DNA of 64,000 nt from Amycolatopsis japonica (GCF_000732925.1 NZ_CP008953.1:992001-1056000), one strand, 5' to 3'. Counted from the first letter of the stretch, positions 27,534-36,639 are shown. Numbers and translations: made by a program. Notes: generated from the sequence alone by a model not told the origin.

Positions 27534-28293
27534 TGGCCGCCCGGCGCACCAGCTCGAACGACAGCACCGCGGCGGCGGCCGAGACGTTCAGCGACTCGAC
27601 TTCGCCGGGCATCGGGATCGACACCCACTCCGTCACCAGTTCGCCGACCTCGGCGCCGACGCCGTTCGTCTCCCCGCCCAGTACGAACGCCGCGCGCTGC
27701 GGCAGTTCGACGTCGAACACCGAGCTGCGTGCCGAAGCGCCCAGCGCGTAGATCCCGTAGCCGGCTTCGGTGAGCATCTCGGCCGCCTCGCGCGCGCTGC
27801 CGCACCGCAGCACCGGCGCGCGGAACGCGACCCCGGCCGAAGCCTTGACCACCATCGGGTCGAGGGCGGCGACCCCGCGCCGCGGCACCACGACCCCCTC
27901 CAGTCCGGCGGCGGTCGCCGTGCGCAGGATCATCCCGACGTTCGCCGGGGTGGTGATGCCGTCGAGCAGCAGCACCCGCGACGGCGGCCTGCCGTCGGAC
28001 AGCGCCGCGTGCAACGAACGCATACGCGGGGCGACGACGTCGGCCAGCACGCCCTGGTCCTGCTTGCCGTTGCCCGCCAGCACCTTGACGCGATGCGCGC
28101 TCGCCCGCTGCACCGGCACCCCGGCGGCTTTCGCGGCACGCTGGATCTCGGCGGCGTTCGGCCCGCGCACGGTGTCGGCGAGGATCACCTTGTCCACCTC
28201 GAGCGCCGCGTCGTCCAATGCCTCGAGCACCGGTTTGCGGCCGTACACCGTCAGGAACCGGTCCTTCGGCGAGATCACCGACTCATCACCCAC
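27508..28293 (-). CDS. TrmH/SpoU-family RNA 2'-O-methyltransferase
   Basis: A 261-residue SPOUT methyltransferase. An N-terminal L30e-like substrate-binding domain (VYGRKPVLEALD ... VQRASAHRVKVLAG) is followed by the knotted catalytic domain: LLLDGITTPANVGMILRTA (motif 1), LGGETNGVG (motif 2) and IPMPGEVESLNVSAAAAVLSFE (motif 3). It should 2'-O-methylate a tRNA or rRNA ribose with SAM. GTG 28293 is the likely start; ATG 28329 is an alternative. It is divergent from the acyltransferase. Confidence 0.87.
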   Translation of the reverse strand: MGDESVISPKDRFLTVYGRKPVLEALDDAALEVDKVILADTVRGPNAAEIQRAAKAAGVPVQRASAHRVKVLAGNGKQDQGVLADVVAPRMRSLHAALSDGRPPSRVLLLDGITTPANVGMILRTATAAGLEGVVVPRRGVAALDPMVVKASAGVAFRAPVLRCGSAREAAEMLTEAGYGIYALGASARSSVFDVELPQRAAFVLGGETNGVGAEVGELVTEWVSIPMPGEVESLNVSAAAAVLSFELVRRAATKASGTTR

Positions 28294-28327
28294 ACCGGCG
28301 AGTGTCCCACTATGTAAGGATCGGCCC

Positions 28328-29734
28328 ATGCCCGACCGCCTCTCCGCGCTGGACGCCTCGTTCCTGTACGTGGAAGACCACTCGACCCCGATGCACGTCG
28401 GCGGCGTGGCGATCTTCGAGCGACCGCGCGAGGGCTTCACCCACGAGCGGCTGCTCGACCTGATCGGGCAGCGCCTGGCGTTCCTGCCGCGCTACCGGCA
28501 GCGAGTGCTGGAGGTGCCCGGTCACCTCGCCCGGCCGGTGTGGGTCGACGACGTCGACTTCGACCTGAACTACCACGTCCGGCGGTCCGCGCTGCCCCAG
28601 CCGGGCTCCGACGGCCAGCTGTTCGACCTCGTGGCGCGGCTGATGTCGCGGCGGCTCGACCCGGGAAGGCCGCTCTGGGAGGCGTACTTCGTCGAGGGGC
28701 TCGCGGGCGACCGCGTCGCGCTGGTGACCAAGACGCATCAGTCGGTCGTGGACGGGATCGGCACCATCGAGATCGGGCAGCTGATCCTCGACGCCACGCC
28801 GCAGGAGCCGGAACCGTTCGACGACACCTGGCATCCGCGCCGGGAACCGAGCCGCACGCAGCTGATCCTCGACGCGGTCGCCGAGACCGTGCAGCGGCCG
28901 ACGGAGCTGGTGGAGAACGTCCGCTCCATCGCCCACGACGCCACCGCGATGGCGGGCAAGGTCACCGAAACGGTCGGCGACGTCGCTTCTGCGCTGAAGA
29001 CCATGGTGAATCCGGCGCCGTCCGGGCCGCTCAACGTCCGCACCTCCGGCGGCCGCATGTTCGCCGGGGTCCGCACGCGGCTGGAGGATCTCCGTAAGGT
29101 CCGCGCCGCGCACGGCGGCACGGTCAACGACGTCGTGGTCGCGGTGATCACCGGCGCGCTACGGGAATGGCTGCTCTCCCGCGGCTCGAACCTGACCGCG
29201 ACGACCACCGTGCGCGCGCTGGTGCCGATGGCCGTCCGCGACGCCGAGACGGCCGAGTACTCGACGCCGGCGCTGGTCGGCAACCAGGTCGACGCCTACC
29301 TGGTCGATCTCCCGGTCGGGGAGCCGAACGCGGTCCTGCGGCTGCAGCACATCGGTCACGCGATGGCGGATCACCTCGACTCTGGCCGTTCGGTCGCCGC
29401 GCGCGGGCTGCTGACGGTCGGCGGTTTCGCCCCGCCGACGCTGCATTCGCTCGGCGCGCGGGTGGCCGGATCGATGTCGGGACGTATTTTCAACGTGCTG
29501 ATCACGAACTCGCCGGGCCCGCAGGTGCCGCTCTACGCGGGACAGGCGAAGATGGTGGAGATGTTCCCGGTCATGCCGCTGGTGCGCAATCAGGCGCTGG
29601 CGATCGGGGTCACCTCGTATCACGGCGGTGTCTACTTCGGACTGAACGGCGATCGCAAGGCCGTGTCCGATGTGGACCTGCTCGCCGGGATGATCGAGGA
29701 ATCGTTGGAAGAGCTGAAGGGTGCGCACTGGTGA
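28328..29734 (+). CDS. WS/DGAT-family wax ester synthase/diacylglycerol acyltransferase
   Basis: A 468-residue acyltransferase of the mycobacterial Tgs type, making triacylglycerol or wax esters from acyl-CoA at the membrane. The start LSALDASFLYVEDHSTPMHVG is family-typical, as are PLWEAYFVEGL, NDVVVAVITGALREWLL and NVLITNSPGP. The usual active-site HHxxxDG reads HQSVVDG (His137, Gln138, Asp142), so the second His, normally the base, is Gln. AAGGA precedes ATG 28328. M. tuberculosis has a tgs gene in the same neighbourhood. GTGA overlap links it to the next gene. Confidence 0.88.
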   Translation: MPDRLSALDASFLYVEDHSTPMHVGGVAIFERPREGFTHERLLDLIGQRLAFLPRYRQRVLEVPGHLARPVWVDDVDFDLNYHVRRSALPQPGSDGQLFDLVARLMSRRLDPGRPLWEAYFVEGLAGDRVALVTKTHQSVVDGIGTIEIGQLILDATPQEPEPFDDTWHPRREPSRTQLILDAVAETVQRPTELVENVRSIAHDATAMAGKVTETVGDVASALKTMVNPAPSGPLNVRTSGGRMFAGVRTRLEDLRKVRAAHGGTVNDVVVAVITGALREWLLSRGSNLTATTTVRALVPMAVRDAETAEYSTPALVGNQVDAYLVDLPVGEPNAVLRLQHIGHAMADHLDSGRSVAARGLLTVGGFAPPTLHSLGARVAGSMSGRIFNVLITNSPGPQVPLYAGQAKMVEMFPVMPLVRNQALAIGVTSYHGGVYFGLNGDRKAVSDVDLLAGMIEESLEELKGAHW

Positions 29735-30222
29735 GGGTCTATCTACCCGGGACGATCGCGATGCTCCGTGAGCTCGAAACCGCCGGAGAACTCCGGGCGC
29801 GCAGCGGCACGGGATTCGCGCTGACCCCGGCGCTGCGGGAGTCCTACGCCAGCGGATCCGACGAAGAACTCGAGTATGCCGCGCTGCTCGACGCCGCCAG
29901 GGCGTCGCTCCGGCTGATCGCGGCCGAGGAGAAGCCAGAGCCGCGGCGGGTGGTGATCTCGGCCGACATCGACGAGGTCACGCTGCGCCCGGATCTCGAC
30001 GCCGCCGTCGTCCGGCTGGCCGGGCCGGTGAAGATCGCCGACGTCGCCGCGATTCACGTCGACGCGGCCGAAGCCGCCGAGTCCGTCCAGGCCGCCGCCG
30101 CGGTGATCGACCAGGCCGACCTCGGCGATCCGGACGCCGAGTTCACCCTCGGCGACGCCGAAGACCACGAACTCGCCTGGTACGCGCCCCAAGAGCTCCC
30201 TTTCCTGCTGGAACTCCTCTAG
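29731..30222 (+). CDS. DUF6912-like conserved actinobacterial protein
   Basis: A 163-residue protein starting MRVYLPGTIAMLRELETAG. It has a central acidic/Ala-rich helical region with EYAALLDAARASLRLI and RVVISADIDEVTLRPDLDAAVVRLAGPV, and ends HELAWYAPQELPFLLELL. GTG 29731 overlaps the acyltransferase stop, so the pair is translationally coupled. It appears soluble, with no known catalytic motif. The family name is from memory; function unknown. Confidence 0.7.
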   Translation: MRVYLPGTIAMLRELETAGELRARSGTGFALTPALRESYASGSDEELEYAALLDAARASLRLIAAEEKPEPRRVVISADIDEVTLRPDLDAAVVRLAGPVKIADVAAIHVDAAEAAESVQAAAAVIDQADLGDPDAEFTLGDAEDHELAWYAPQELPFLLELL

Positions 30223-30230
30223 CCCCTCTC

Positions 30231-30292
30231 GCGTTTCGTCCTCTGAATGCGGTCCTTGCACGCGCAACGACCGCATTCAGAGGACGAAACGC
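30231..30292. repeat. 24-bp-arm palindrome, GCGTTTCGTCC family copy 1
   Basis: Perfect arms 30231-30254 and 30269-30292 flank a 14-base loop; the arm begins GCGTTTCGTCCTCTGAATGC. It lies between convergent genes, one base from the next gene's stop. Nearly identical copies are at 37871, 45621 and 55248. Confidence 0.85.
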
Positions 30293-30293
30293 G

Positions 30294-31178
30294 TCAGAAC
30301 CAGGACGGGCCGGGCACCGGGCGTTCGGGGCGCCAGCCGGTCGCCTCGGTGAGCCGGGTCGAGACGACGCGCTGCGAGCGCGCCAGCACCGACATCAGGC
30401 CGAGCCGGTTCGCCAGCCATTTCGGCAGCGCGCGCGGCCGCCGGACCCCGGCCGCGGCGGCCATCGCCTCGCCGAGTTCCTGTTTCCGCATCGGATCCGC
30501 GGCCAGGTTGTAGACGCCGCTCGGCGCCCGCAACGCCGCGATCGCGCCCGCCGCCGCGTCGTCCGGATGGATCGCCGCGGTCCAGTCGGTCCGGCGGCCG
30601 AAGATCAGCGGCGAGCCCCGTCGCGCGGCCGCCAGCATCGTCCTGGTCATCGGGTCGTCGCCGACCAGCAGCCCGATCCGCAGCCGGATCGCGGTGCGTC
30701 CCTCGTCCGCCAGCTCCGCGATGTTCGCGTGCGCCACCGTCGAAGACGCGATGTTGCCGCGCAGCGCGAGCGGCGCGTCCTCGTCCAGTTCCTCGTCGCC
30801 GCCGTCGGCGTAGACGAACGAAATCCCTTCCTGCACCACGATTCCCAGCTCGCCGACCCGTCGCACGGCCGCCGCCAGGGTCCGGCTGCCGGTGATCCGC
30901 ACGCGGTCGTTCTCGGCCCAGCCGGACAGCTTCATCGCCCGGCGCGCGTCCGGGATCCGGGTCGCGACGTTCACCACCGCGTCGTGCCCCCGCAGCGCGC
31001 CCGCCAGCGAATCGACGTCGAACAGCGAACCCCGCACCGGTTCCGCGCCGGTCGCGCGCACCGCGGCGACCCTGTCCACGTCGCGGGCAAGGCCGCTCAC
31101 CTCGTGGCCTTCCGTCAGCAGACGCCGCACCAGCGGACGCCCCAGCATCCCGGTCGCCCCGATCACCATCACGCGCAT
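30294..31178 (-). CDS. NAD(P)-binding epimerase/NmrA-like SDR protein
   Basis: A 294-residue extended short-chain dehydrogenase-like protein. MRVMVIGATGMLGRPLVRRLL is the NAD(P)-binding motif; DAVVNVATRIP, TAIRLRIGLLVGDD and the C-terminal substrate region resemble NAD-dependent epimerases. The catalytic YxxxK is not obvious, so it may be an NmrA-like or ubiquinone-subunit-like member. GAGGAGC lies five bases before ATG 31178. The last residues approach the palindrome. No pathway partner is adjacent. Confidence 0.8.
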   Translation of the reverse strand: MRVMVIGATGMLGRPLVRRLLTEGHEVSGLARDVDRVAAVRATGAEPVRGSLFDVDSLAGALRGHDAVVNVATRIPDARRAMKLSGWAENDRVRITGSRTLAAAVRRVGELGIVVQEGISFVYADGGDEELDEDAPLALRGNIASSTVAHANIAELADEGRTAIRLRIGLLVGDDPMTRTMLAAARRGSPLIFGRRTDWTAAIHPDDAAAGAIAALRAPSGVYNLAADPMRKQELGEAMAAAAGVRRPRALPKWLANRLGLMSVLARSQRVVSTRLTEATGWRPERPVPGPSWF

Positions 31179-31239
31179 GTTCGCTCCTCGAATCCGGCCT
31201 TCACGAACCCGACGAGACGGGGGAGCGGAACGTGACGGA

Positions 31240-32034
31240 TCAGCCCGCCGGGATCTCCCCGATCTCCTCCGGCGGAGGCGCTTGGATGTCGGCCTGCGTT
31301 CCCCATTCGCTGTAGCGCGTGACGATCTTGGCGGTCGCGCTGTCCGGGGCGCCCGAAGCGGCGAGGACGGGGGCGAGGTCGAGCACGATCTGCAGCGGCA
31401 AGCGCGCGTCGTCGAGCCAGACCTCCATGGGGAGCTTCCCGACCTTGCCCCGCAGTTCGGCGACGGCCTCGGCCGACAAACCGGCGGGCAGGTCACCGCC
31501 CAGCGCGGCCAGGTCGACGTCCAGCCGATAGCGCTCGGCGGACATCCCGTCGAGTTCGCCGTGCTCGGATCCGGTGACCGTGCCCGCCTTCCGCACCTGG
31601 TCGAGCGCGCGGGCGGGGTCGTTCTGCTTCGCCAGCTGGTCGATGCTGCCCCCGGCGACCTGCGAGAACGGGTCGGCGCCATCGGGGGAGACCTTGACCC
31701 ACGGTTTCCCGCCGGGCACCTCCTCACGGGCGGTCTCGGGGACCTTGGCGAAGACGATCTTGTCGACCAACCGGAGTTCGATCGGCTCGCCGAGGAAGTC
31801 CGTGGTCATGGCCAGCGCGGTACCCGTCCCCGCGACCTTGGCCTGCCCCTGGCTCTTCGACCGCATCGTCCCCGCCGTGACATCGGTGGTGAACTTCGCG
31901 GCCTTGCCGTTCATGGCGGACGAGGCCCCGTCGGCGAGCGCGCGGGCGTCGGCGAACGAGACGGAGTCGCCGTCACAGGCGGCGAGCAGCACACCGAGTA
32001 CGAGCACGACGGTGGACAGGGCCGTTCTCCGCAT
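31240..32034 (-). CDS. LppX/LprG-like lipoprotein 1
   Basis: A 264-residue lipoprotein with lipobox LLAAC (Cys20). The mature part has the LppX_LprAFG layout: SSAMNGKAAKFTTDVTAG, VDKIVFAKVP, GKPWVKVSPDGADP, DGMSAERYRLDVDL, LPMEVWLDDARLPLQIVLDL and a C-terminal YSEWG. Proteins of this fold hold a hydrophobic cavity and carry triacylated glycolipids or lipoglycans in mycobacteria. It is last of four tandem relatives. The lipid cargo is unknown. Confidence 0.85.
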   Translation of the reverse strand: MRRTALSTVVLVLGVLLAACDGDSVSFADARALADGASSAMNGKAAKFTTDVTAGTMRSKSQGQAKVAGTGTALAMTTDFLGEPIELRLVDKIVFAKVPETAREEVPGGKPWVKVSPDGADPFSQVAGGSIDQLAKQNDPARALDQVRKAGTVTGSEHGELDGMSAERYRLDVDLAALGGDLPAGLSAEAVAELRGKVGKLPMEVWLDDARLPLQIVLDLAPVLAASGAPDSATAKIVTRYSEWGTQADIQAPPPEEIGEIPAG

Positions 32035-32106
32035 GAGGACCTGCTTTCGATCGCGGGCACCCAAGCGAAACACAGCCGCGGGCCACGCCCCGATCGGGGG
32101 AACGGC

Positions 32107-32787
32107 TCAGCGGCTGTCGCCGACCGCCTCGGGCGGCGGCGCGATGATCACCACGTCCGAAGCCCAGCTGTCGTATTTGACCGTCGCCTTGCCCATGCTG
32201 ACCTGCACCGGGCGCTGCTCGGCGTCCAGCCACACCTCGGCGGGCGCGCCACCGAGGTCGAGGACGTACCGCGTGGCGGCCGTGCCGTTCACGTCGGCCT
32301 GTTCGGATTTGGTGACCTTGCCCGACTTCGAGATCCGCTCGATCGTCCGGGTCGGATCCATCGTCTCGACGACGTTCGTCATCAGCGCGCCGTTGGCGGT
32401 GGAGAGCGAGTCCTTGCCGTCGGCGGTGATCTTGACCCATTCCTTGTCGGTCTTGAGCTCCTGGACCTGCGTGTCCGACAGGTGGTAGTAGAGGACGCCG
32501 TCGGCGAAGATCAGGTCCCGTTTCTCGCCCGCGACCTCGGCGACCATGGAGAACTTGCTGTTCGGCCCCTCGTAGAGCCCGGAACTGGTGACCACGACCT
32601 TGCGGCCGTCCTCCGCGGTGGTTTCGAGCGAGATCTTGGACGAACGGGCCTTCTGCGTGCCCGCGGCGGCGACCGTGGCCAGTTGCGCAGCGTCGTTCAC
32701 CGGTCGCGCCGCCGGTTTCTCTTCGCCGGAACAGCCGCCCACGAGCAGGAGAGCGCTACAGACGACGGCGAATCCGGTGGCACGCAT
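32107..32787 (-). CDS. LppX/LprG-like lipoprotein 2
   Basis: A 226-residue lipoprotein with lipobox LLVGGC (Cys19). Family elements recur: QKARSSKISLETTAED, FADGVLYYHLS, DKEWVKITADGKD, VNGTAATRYVLDL, APAEVWLDAEQRPVQVSM and YDSWA. It is shorter than its neighbours because the middle segment is trimmed. ATG 32787 is chosen; the open frame continues upstream through the adjacent palindrome, without a signal peptide there. It is separated from lipoprotein 3 by that palindrome, so a different transcript is possible. Confidence 0.85.
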   Translation of the reverse strand: MRATGFAVVCSALLLVGGCSGEEKPAARPVNDAAQLATVAAAGTQKARSSKISLETTAEDGRKVVVTSSGLYEGPNSKFSMVAEVAGEKRDLIFADGVLYYHLSDTQVQELKTDKEWVKITADGKDSLSTANGALMTNVVETMDPTRTIERISKSGKVTKSEQADVNGTAATRYVLDLGGAPAEVWLDAEQRPVQVSMGKATVKYDSWASDVVIIAPPPEAVGDSR

Positions 32788-32865
32788 GGGACTCCCTCGG
32801 GTGAATGGTCTGTACCACCACCGTAGTGCCTGTCGCGTGAATTTCCACCGTCCGATGGTTCGGAA

Positions 32866-32920
32866 GCGCGTGAAGGCCTCCTTCCCTCGGCTCAGCCGAG
32901 AGAAGGAGGCCTTCACGCGC
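32866..32920. repeat. GAAGGCC-family palindrome between lipoproteins 2 and 3
   Basis: Arms GCGCGTGAAGGCCTCCTT and AAGGAGGCCTTCACGCGC, extended by CTCGGCT/AGCCGAG, pair over a very short loop. It lies between two genes read in the same direction, just after the stop of lipoprotein 3. Confidence 0.75.
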
Positions 32921-32929
32921 GGGCAGGGG

Positions 32930-33805
32930 TTAGTTGCCCGCCTTCTTCAGCAATTCGGTGTAGTCGGCCACCTCGGCGGCCGGCGGTGCGGTGACGTTCA
33001 CCGGCGTGCCCCAGTCGCTGTAGGTGTAGGTCGACTTGACCTCGCCGGCTTCAGATGCTCCGGCCGACTTCATGACCGAGGTCAGATCCATGGTCAGTTT
33101 TAGCGGGAGCTGCTCGGCGTTGAACCACAATTCGGCCGGAACCCGCAGATCTTTGTCCCCGAGTCGCTTCTCGATCTCGGCCCGCTGGTCGGCGGGGACA
33201 TCGCCGCCGAGGAACAGTTCGATCTGCTTCTTGACGTCGTACTCGACGAAGTAGTGGTTCACCGGGACGCCGTCCAGCTGGGTCTGCTCGGACCGGATGA
33301 TCCGCCCGGCCTTCTCGATCAACTCCAGCTGTTTCGCCGGGTCGCCCATCTCGAACGACCGCAGCAAGGCCTTCCCCATGGCCTTCGCCCGGGGATCCGC
33401 GCTGTTCAGCTCGATCTTCCCCCAGGCCTTGTCCGTCTTGAGTTCGGCCTGTTCCGACGGGGGCAGCTTGAGGTACAGCGTCTGGTCGACCAGACGCAGG
33501 ACGCCTGCTTCGCCCGCGATGGTCATGTTCGCCTCGATCTTCGAGGCCGGACCGTCGTAGTACGCCAGCAGAGTGCCCGTGACCTTGGCGTCTTTGGTGA
33601 TGGCGTCGATGGTCGTCTTGGACGACTTCGTCTTCCGCGTCCCCTGCTTCGCGGCCTCGACGAGGCCGAACGCGTCGGTGAACGGGTTGGCCAGCGCGAG
33701 CTCGCCGCCCTTGTTCTCGGCCGTCGCGCCAGGGCGGGTGCCGCAGCCCGTGACCACGAGGGTCAGGGCCGCGGCCACCGCGATCAGCCTGTGGGTGGCG
33801 CGCAT
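32930..33805 (-). CDS. LppX/LprG-like lipoprotein 3
   Basis: A 291-residue lipoprotein with lipobox LVVTGC (Cys21). Family blocks: TRKTKSSKTTIDAITKDA, LRLVDQTLYLKLP, DKAWGKIELNS, LDGVPVNHYFVEYDV, PAELWFNAEQLPLKLTMDL and YTYSDWGTPVNVTAPP. The start ATG directly follows the stop of lipoprotein 4 (TAG|ATG), so the two are coupled. The array suggests local duplication. Confidence 0.87.
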   Translation of the reverse strand: MRATHRLIAVAAALTLVVTGCGTRPGATAENKGGELALANPFTDAFGLVEAAKQGTRKTKSSKTTIDAITKDAKVTGTLLAYYDGPASKIEANMTIAGEAGVLRLVDQTLYLKLPPSEQAELKTDKAWGKIELNSADPRAKAMGKALLRSFEMGDPAKQLELIEKAGRIIRSEQTQLDGVPVNHYFVEYDVKKQIELFLGGDVPADQRAEIEKRLGDKDLRVPAELWFNAEQLPLKLTMDLTSVMKSAGASEAGEVKSTYTYSDWGTPVNVTAPPAAEVADYTELLKKAGN

Positions 33806-34708
33806 CTACCGGCCGCCGGCCTTCTTCATGATCTCGGCCAGGTCGCCGACCTGGTCGGCGGGCGGGGCGGTGACCTCCACCGGGGTGCCCCAGTCGGAGT
33901 ACTTGACCGTGGTCTTGGCGACGCCGTCACCGGCGACGCCCATGGCCTTCATGAACGCCGTCTGGTCCGACACGACCTGCACCGGCAGCTGGTCGGCGTT
34001 GAGCCACAGCTCGGTCGGGATGGTGACGTTCTTGCCCTTCAGCTTCGCGTCGAGCTGCTTTTGGACCTCCGCCGGGAACGGCACGCCCACTTCGCCCGCG
34101 ATGAGGGCGATGGCCTTCTCGACCTCGATTTCGACGACGTAGTGGTTGGTGAGCTCACCGTTCAGCTCGACCTGGTCCGACTTCGTGATCTTGCCGGCCT
34201 TCGAGACCTGCTCGAGGGTGCGCGACGGGTCACTGTCCTTGATGGCCTTCGACATCACCTTGCCGAGCATCTGCGAGATGGGGTCCTGGCCGTCGGCGGA
34301 GATCTTCACGTACGACTTGTCCGTCTGCATCTCGGCCTTGTCGGACGCGTCGAGCTTGAAGTACAGCGCGCTGTCGACGAAGAGGATCTCCAGCTTCTTG
34401 CCGTCGCTGTCCATGGACATCGAGAACTTGGTGTTCTCTCCGTCGTACATGCCCTGTCCGGTCGCCGTCTGCTTCTGGCTGCCGGCGACGCTCTCCATCG
34501 TCACCTTGGACGACTTGGCCTTCTTGGTGCTCTCGCGGGTCAGCGCCGCGAGCTGGATCGGGTCGCCGAGCGGCGACGAAAGCAGGCTCTTCCCCTCGGA
34601 AGGAGCAGGAGCGGGAGCAGCCGCGCCGGGCTGCGTCTCGCCACCGCAAGCGGACAGCGCCAGGACGGCGGCCGTGGTGATGGCGGCGAGCATGGTTACG
34701 CGCTTCAA
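33806..34708 (-). CDS. LppX/LprG-like lipoprotein 4
   Basis: A 300-residue lipoprotein with lipobox LALSAC (Cys21). Family blocks: TKKAKSSKVTMESVAGS, LFVDSALYFKLD, DKSYVKISADGQDP, LNGELTNHYVVEIEV, PTELWLNADQLPVQVVSD and YSDWGTPVEVTAPP. TTG 34708 is chosen because GAGGGG lies 7 bases upstream; ATG 34693 would remove the basic start of the signal peptide. It is the first gene of the lipoprotein array. Confidence 0.87.
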   Translation of the reverse strand: MKRVTMLAAITTAAVLALSACGGETQPGAAAPAPAPSEGKSLLSSPLGDPIQLAALTRESTKKAKSSKVTMESVAGSQKQTATGQGMYDGENTKFSMSMDSDGKKLEILFVDSALYFKLDASDKAEMQTDKSYVKISADGQDPISQMLGKVMSKAIKDSDPSRTLEQVSKAGKITKSDQVELNGELTNHYVVEIEVEKAIALIAGEVGVPFPAEVQKQLDAKLKGKNVTIPTELWLNADQLPVQVVSDQTAFMKAMGVAGDGVAKTTVKYSDWGTPVEVTAPPADQVGDLAEIMKKAGGR

Positions 34709-34768
34709 GTGGGACCCCTCAGAAAGTTGATCTAATCCGAACGGGGTATCGCGCAAGATCGGATTTAG

Positions 34769-35779
34769 TTACCGATCGTCGTCATGCCCGGCTCGGGAAC
34801 CCAGAAGGCGGCGCAAAGACTCCAGTCGTTCGTGACTGGCGTCACCATCCGTGACCACGTCGTCGAGCGCGCAGTCCGGGTCCGAAGGCGGTCCGAGATG
34901 ACCGCAGCCGGACGGACATTCTTCGGCGGCCGCGGCGAATTCCTCGAACGCGAGCACGATGTCGTCGGCGGTCACATGCGCCAGCCCGAACGAGCGGACG
35001 CCGGGGGTGTCGACCACCCAGCCGCCGCCGGGCAGGGGGAGCGCGACGGCCGCGACGGACGTGTGCCTGCCCTTGCCGACCGCGCTGACCACGCCGGTCG
35101 CCAGACCGGCGTCGGGAACCAGGCGATTGACCAAAGTGGACTTCCCGACCCCGGAATGCCCGACCAGCGCGGTGAGCCTGCCCTTGAGCCGCCCGGTCAG
35201 TTCTTCCGGATGCTCGTCGTGCCGGGTGACCACGGCCGGGATGTCGAGGCCCGCGTAGCCGGCGAGGAGTTCGTCCGGGCTCGCGAGGTCGGCCTTCGTC
35301 AGGCAGAGGACCGGTTCGAGACCGCCCGCGTAACAGGCGACGAGACACCGGTCGATGAATCCGGTGCGCGGCGGGGGATCGGCCAGCGCGGTCACGATCA
35401 GCAGCTGCTCGGCGTTGGCGACCACCACCCGTTCGAAGGGGTCGGTGTCGTCCGCGGTCCGGCGCAGCACACTGGAGCGCTCGTCCACCCGGATGATGCG
35501 GGCGAGGGTGTCCGGTTTCCCGCTCACGTCGCCGACGATGCCGACGGTGTCGCCGACGACGACCGGGACCCGGCCCAGCTCACGGGCCCGCATCGCGGTG
35601 ACGACGCGGTCGGGATCGGAGTCGATCGCGCAGGTCCAGCGGCCGCGGTCCTTGCCGATGACCATCGCCGTGGAGGCGTCCGCGTGCTCGGGACGGCGTT
35701 TGCTGCGCGGCCTGGTGCCCTTGCCGGGACGGATCCGCACGTCGGATTCGTCCAGCCTGCGCCAGTCCTTGCCCGCCAA
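34769..35779 (-). CDS. rsgA: Ribosome small-subunit-dependent GTPase A
   Basis: A 336-residue circularly permuted GTPase that helps late 30S maturation. After an OB-fold come, in permuted order, LTKADL (G4), GHSGVGKSTLVNRL (G1) and VVDTPGVRSFG (G3), then the C-terminal Cys/His zinc domain ECPSGCGHLGPPSDPDCAL. TTG 35779 with AGGAGG close upstream matches the ortholog N-terminus; ATG 35821 is an alternative. In M. tuberculosis the homologue is divergent from or near aroA and the SRAP gene; aroA is not here. Confidence 0.92.
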   Translation of the reverse strand: MAGKDWRRLDESDVRIRPGKGTRPRSKRRPEHADASTAMVIGKDRGRWTCAIDSDPDRVVTAMRARELGRVPVVVGDTVGIVGDVSGKPDTLARIIRVDERSSVLRRTADDTDPFERVVVANAEQLLIVTALADPPPRTGFIDRCLVACYAGGLEPVLCLTKADLASPDELLAGYAGLDIPAVVTRHDEHPEELTGRLKGRLTALVGHSGVGKSTLVNRLVPDAGLATGVVSAVGKGRHTSVAAVALPLPGGGWVVDTPGVRSFGLAHVTADDIVLAFEEFAAAAEECPSGCGHLGPPSDPDCALDDVVTDGDASHERLESLRRLLGSRAGHDDDR

Positions 35780-35880
35780 ACCGCCTCCTGCTCTTCGAAC
35801 ACCGCGGAACAATGATCCCATGCTGCTCGCCATCGTCTGGCCGGCGTGTAACGATGGCTGTCGATTAGGGAGGTTTTCGC

Positions 35881-36639
35881 ATGTGCGGGCGTTATGCCGC
35901 CACCAAGGACCCGGCGGCGCTGATCGACGAGTTCGCCGCGGTGGACCTGACCGAAGGCCGGATCCGGACCGATCACAACGTGGCGCCGACCAAGGACGTG
36001 CCCACCGTCGTGCAACGGCATCCGCGTGACGCCGACGGCGCGGTGCTCGAAGACGAACCCGCCGTCCGGTCGCTGCGGATGATGCGCTGGGGCCTGGTCC
36101 CGTTCTGGGCGAAGGACCCCGGTGTCGGCTCGAAGATGATCAACACGCGCGCCGAGACGGCGAAGGAGAAGCCGTCCTTCAAGAAGGCGGTTTCGGCGAG
36201 GCGCTGCCTGGTCCCCGCCGACGGCTGGTACGAGTGGCGGCGTGACGGCAAGGAGAAGCAGCCCTTCTTCATGACCGGACCGGGTGACGGCTCGCTCGCG
36301 TTCGCCGGGATCTGGGAGACCTGGCGGCCGAAGGACGACAAGGACGCCGATCCGCTGATCACCTTCTCCGTGATCACCACGGACTCGGTCGGCAGGCTCA
36401 CCGACATCCACCACCGCATGCCGCTGCTGATGCCGCGCGAGAAGTGGGACACCTGGCTCGATCCGGACCGGCCCGACGTCACCGACCTGCTCGTCCCGCC
36501 CCCGGTGGACCTGGTCGACACGATCGAGCTGCGGCCGGTGTCCAGCCTGGTCAACAACGTCCGCAACAACGGCCCGCAGCTGCTGGACCGCGTCGAACCC
36601 GCCGCCGACAGCGCGCTCTTCGAGCTGCCGAACCCATGA
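35881..36639 (+). CDS. SRAP-domain protein (YedK/HMCES family)
   Basis: A 252-residue SOS-response-associated peptidase. Cys2 of MCGRYA, exposed after Met removal, forms a stable thiazolidine cross-link with abasic sites in single-stranded DNA. HNVAPTKDVP, ADGWYEWRRDGKEKQPFF (Glu) and HHRMPLLM (His) complete the active site. GGGAGG lies upstream of ATG 35881. Its stop overlaps the next gene (ATGA). Confidence 0.93.
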   Translation: MCGRYAATKDPAALIDEFAAVDLTEGRIRTDHNVAPTKDVPTVVQRHPRDADGAVLEDEPAVRSLRMMRWGLVPFWAKDPGVGSKMINTRAETAKEKPSFKKAVSARRCLVPADGWYEWRRDGKEKQPFFMTGPGDGSLAFAGIWETWRPKDDKDADPLITFSVITTDSVGRLTDIHHRMPLLMPREKWDTWLDPDRPDVTDLLVPPPVDLVDTIELRPVSSLVNNVRNNGPQLLDRVEPAADSALFELPNP

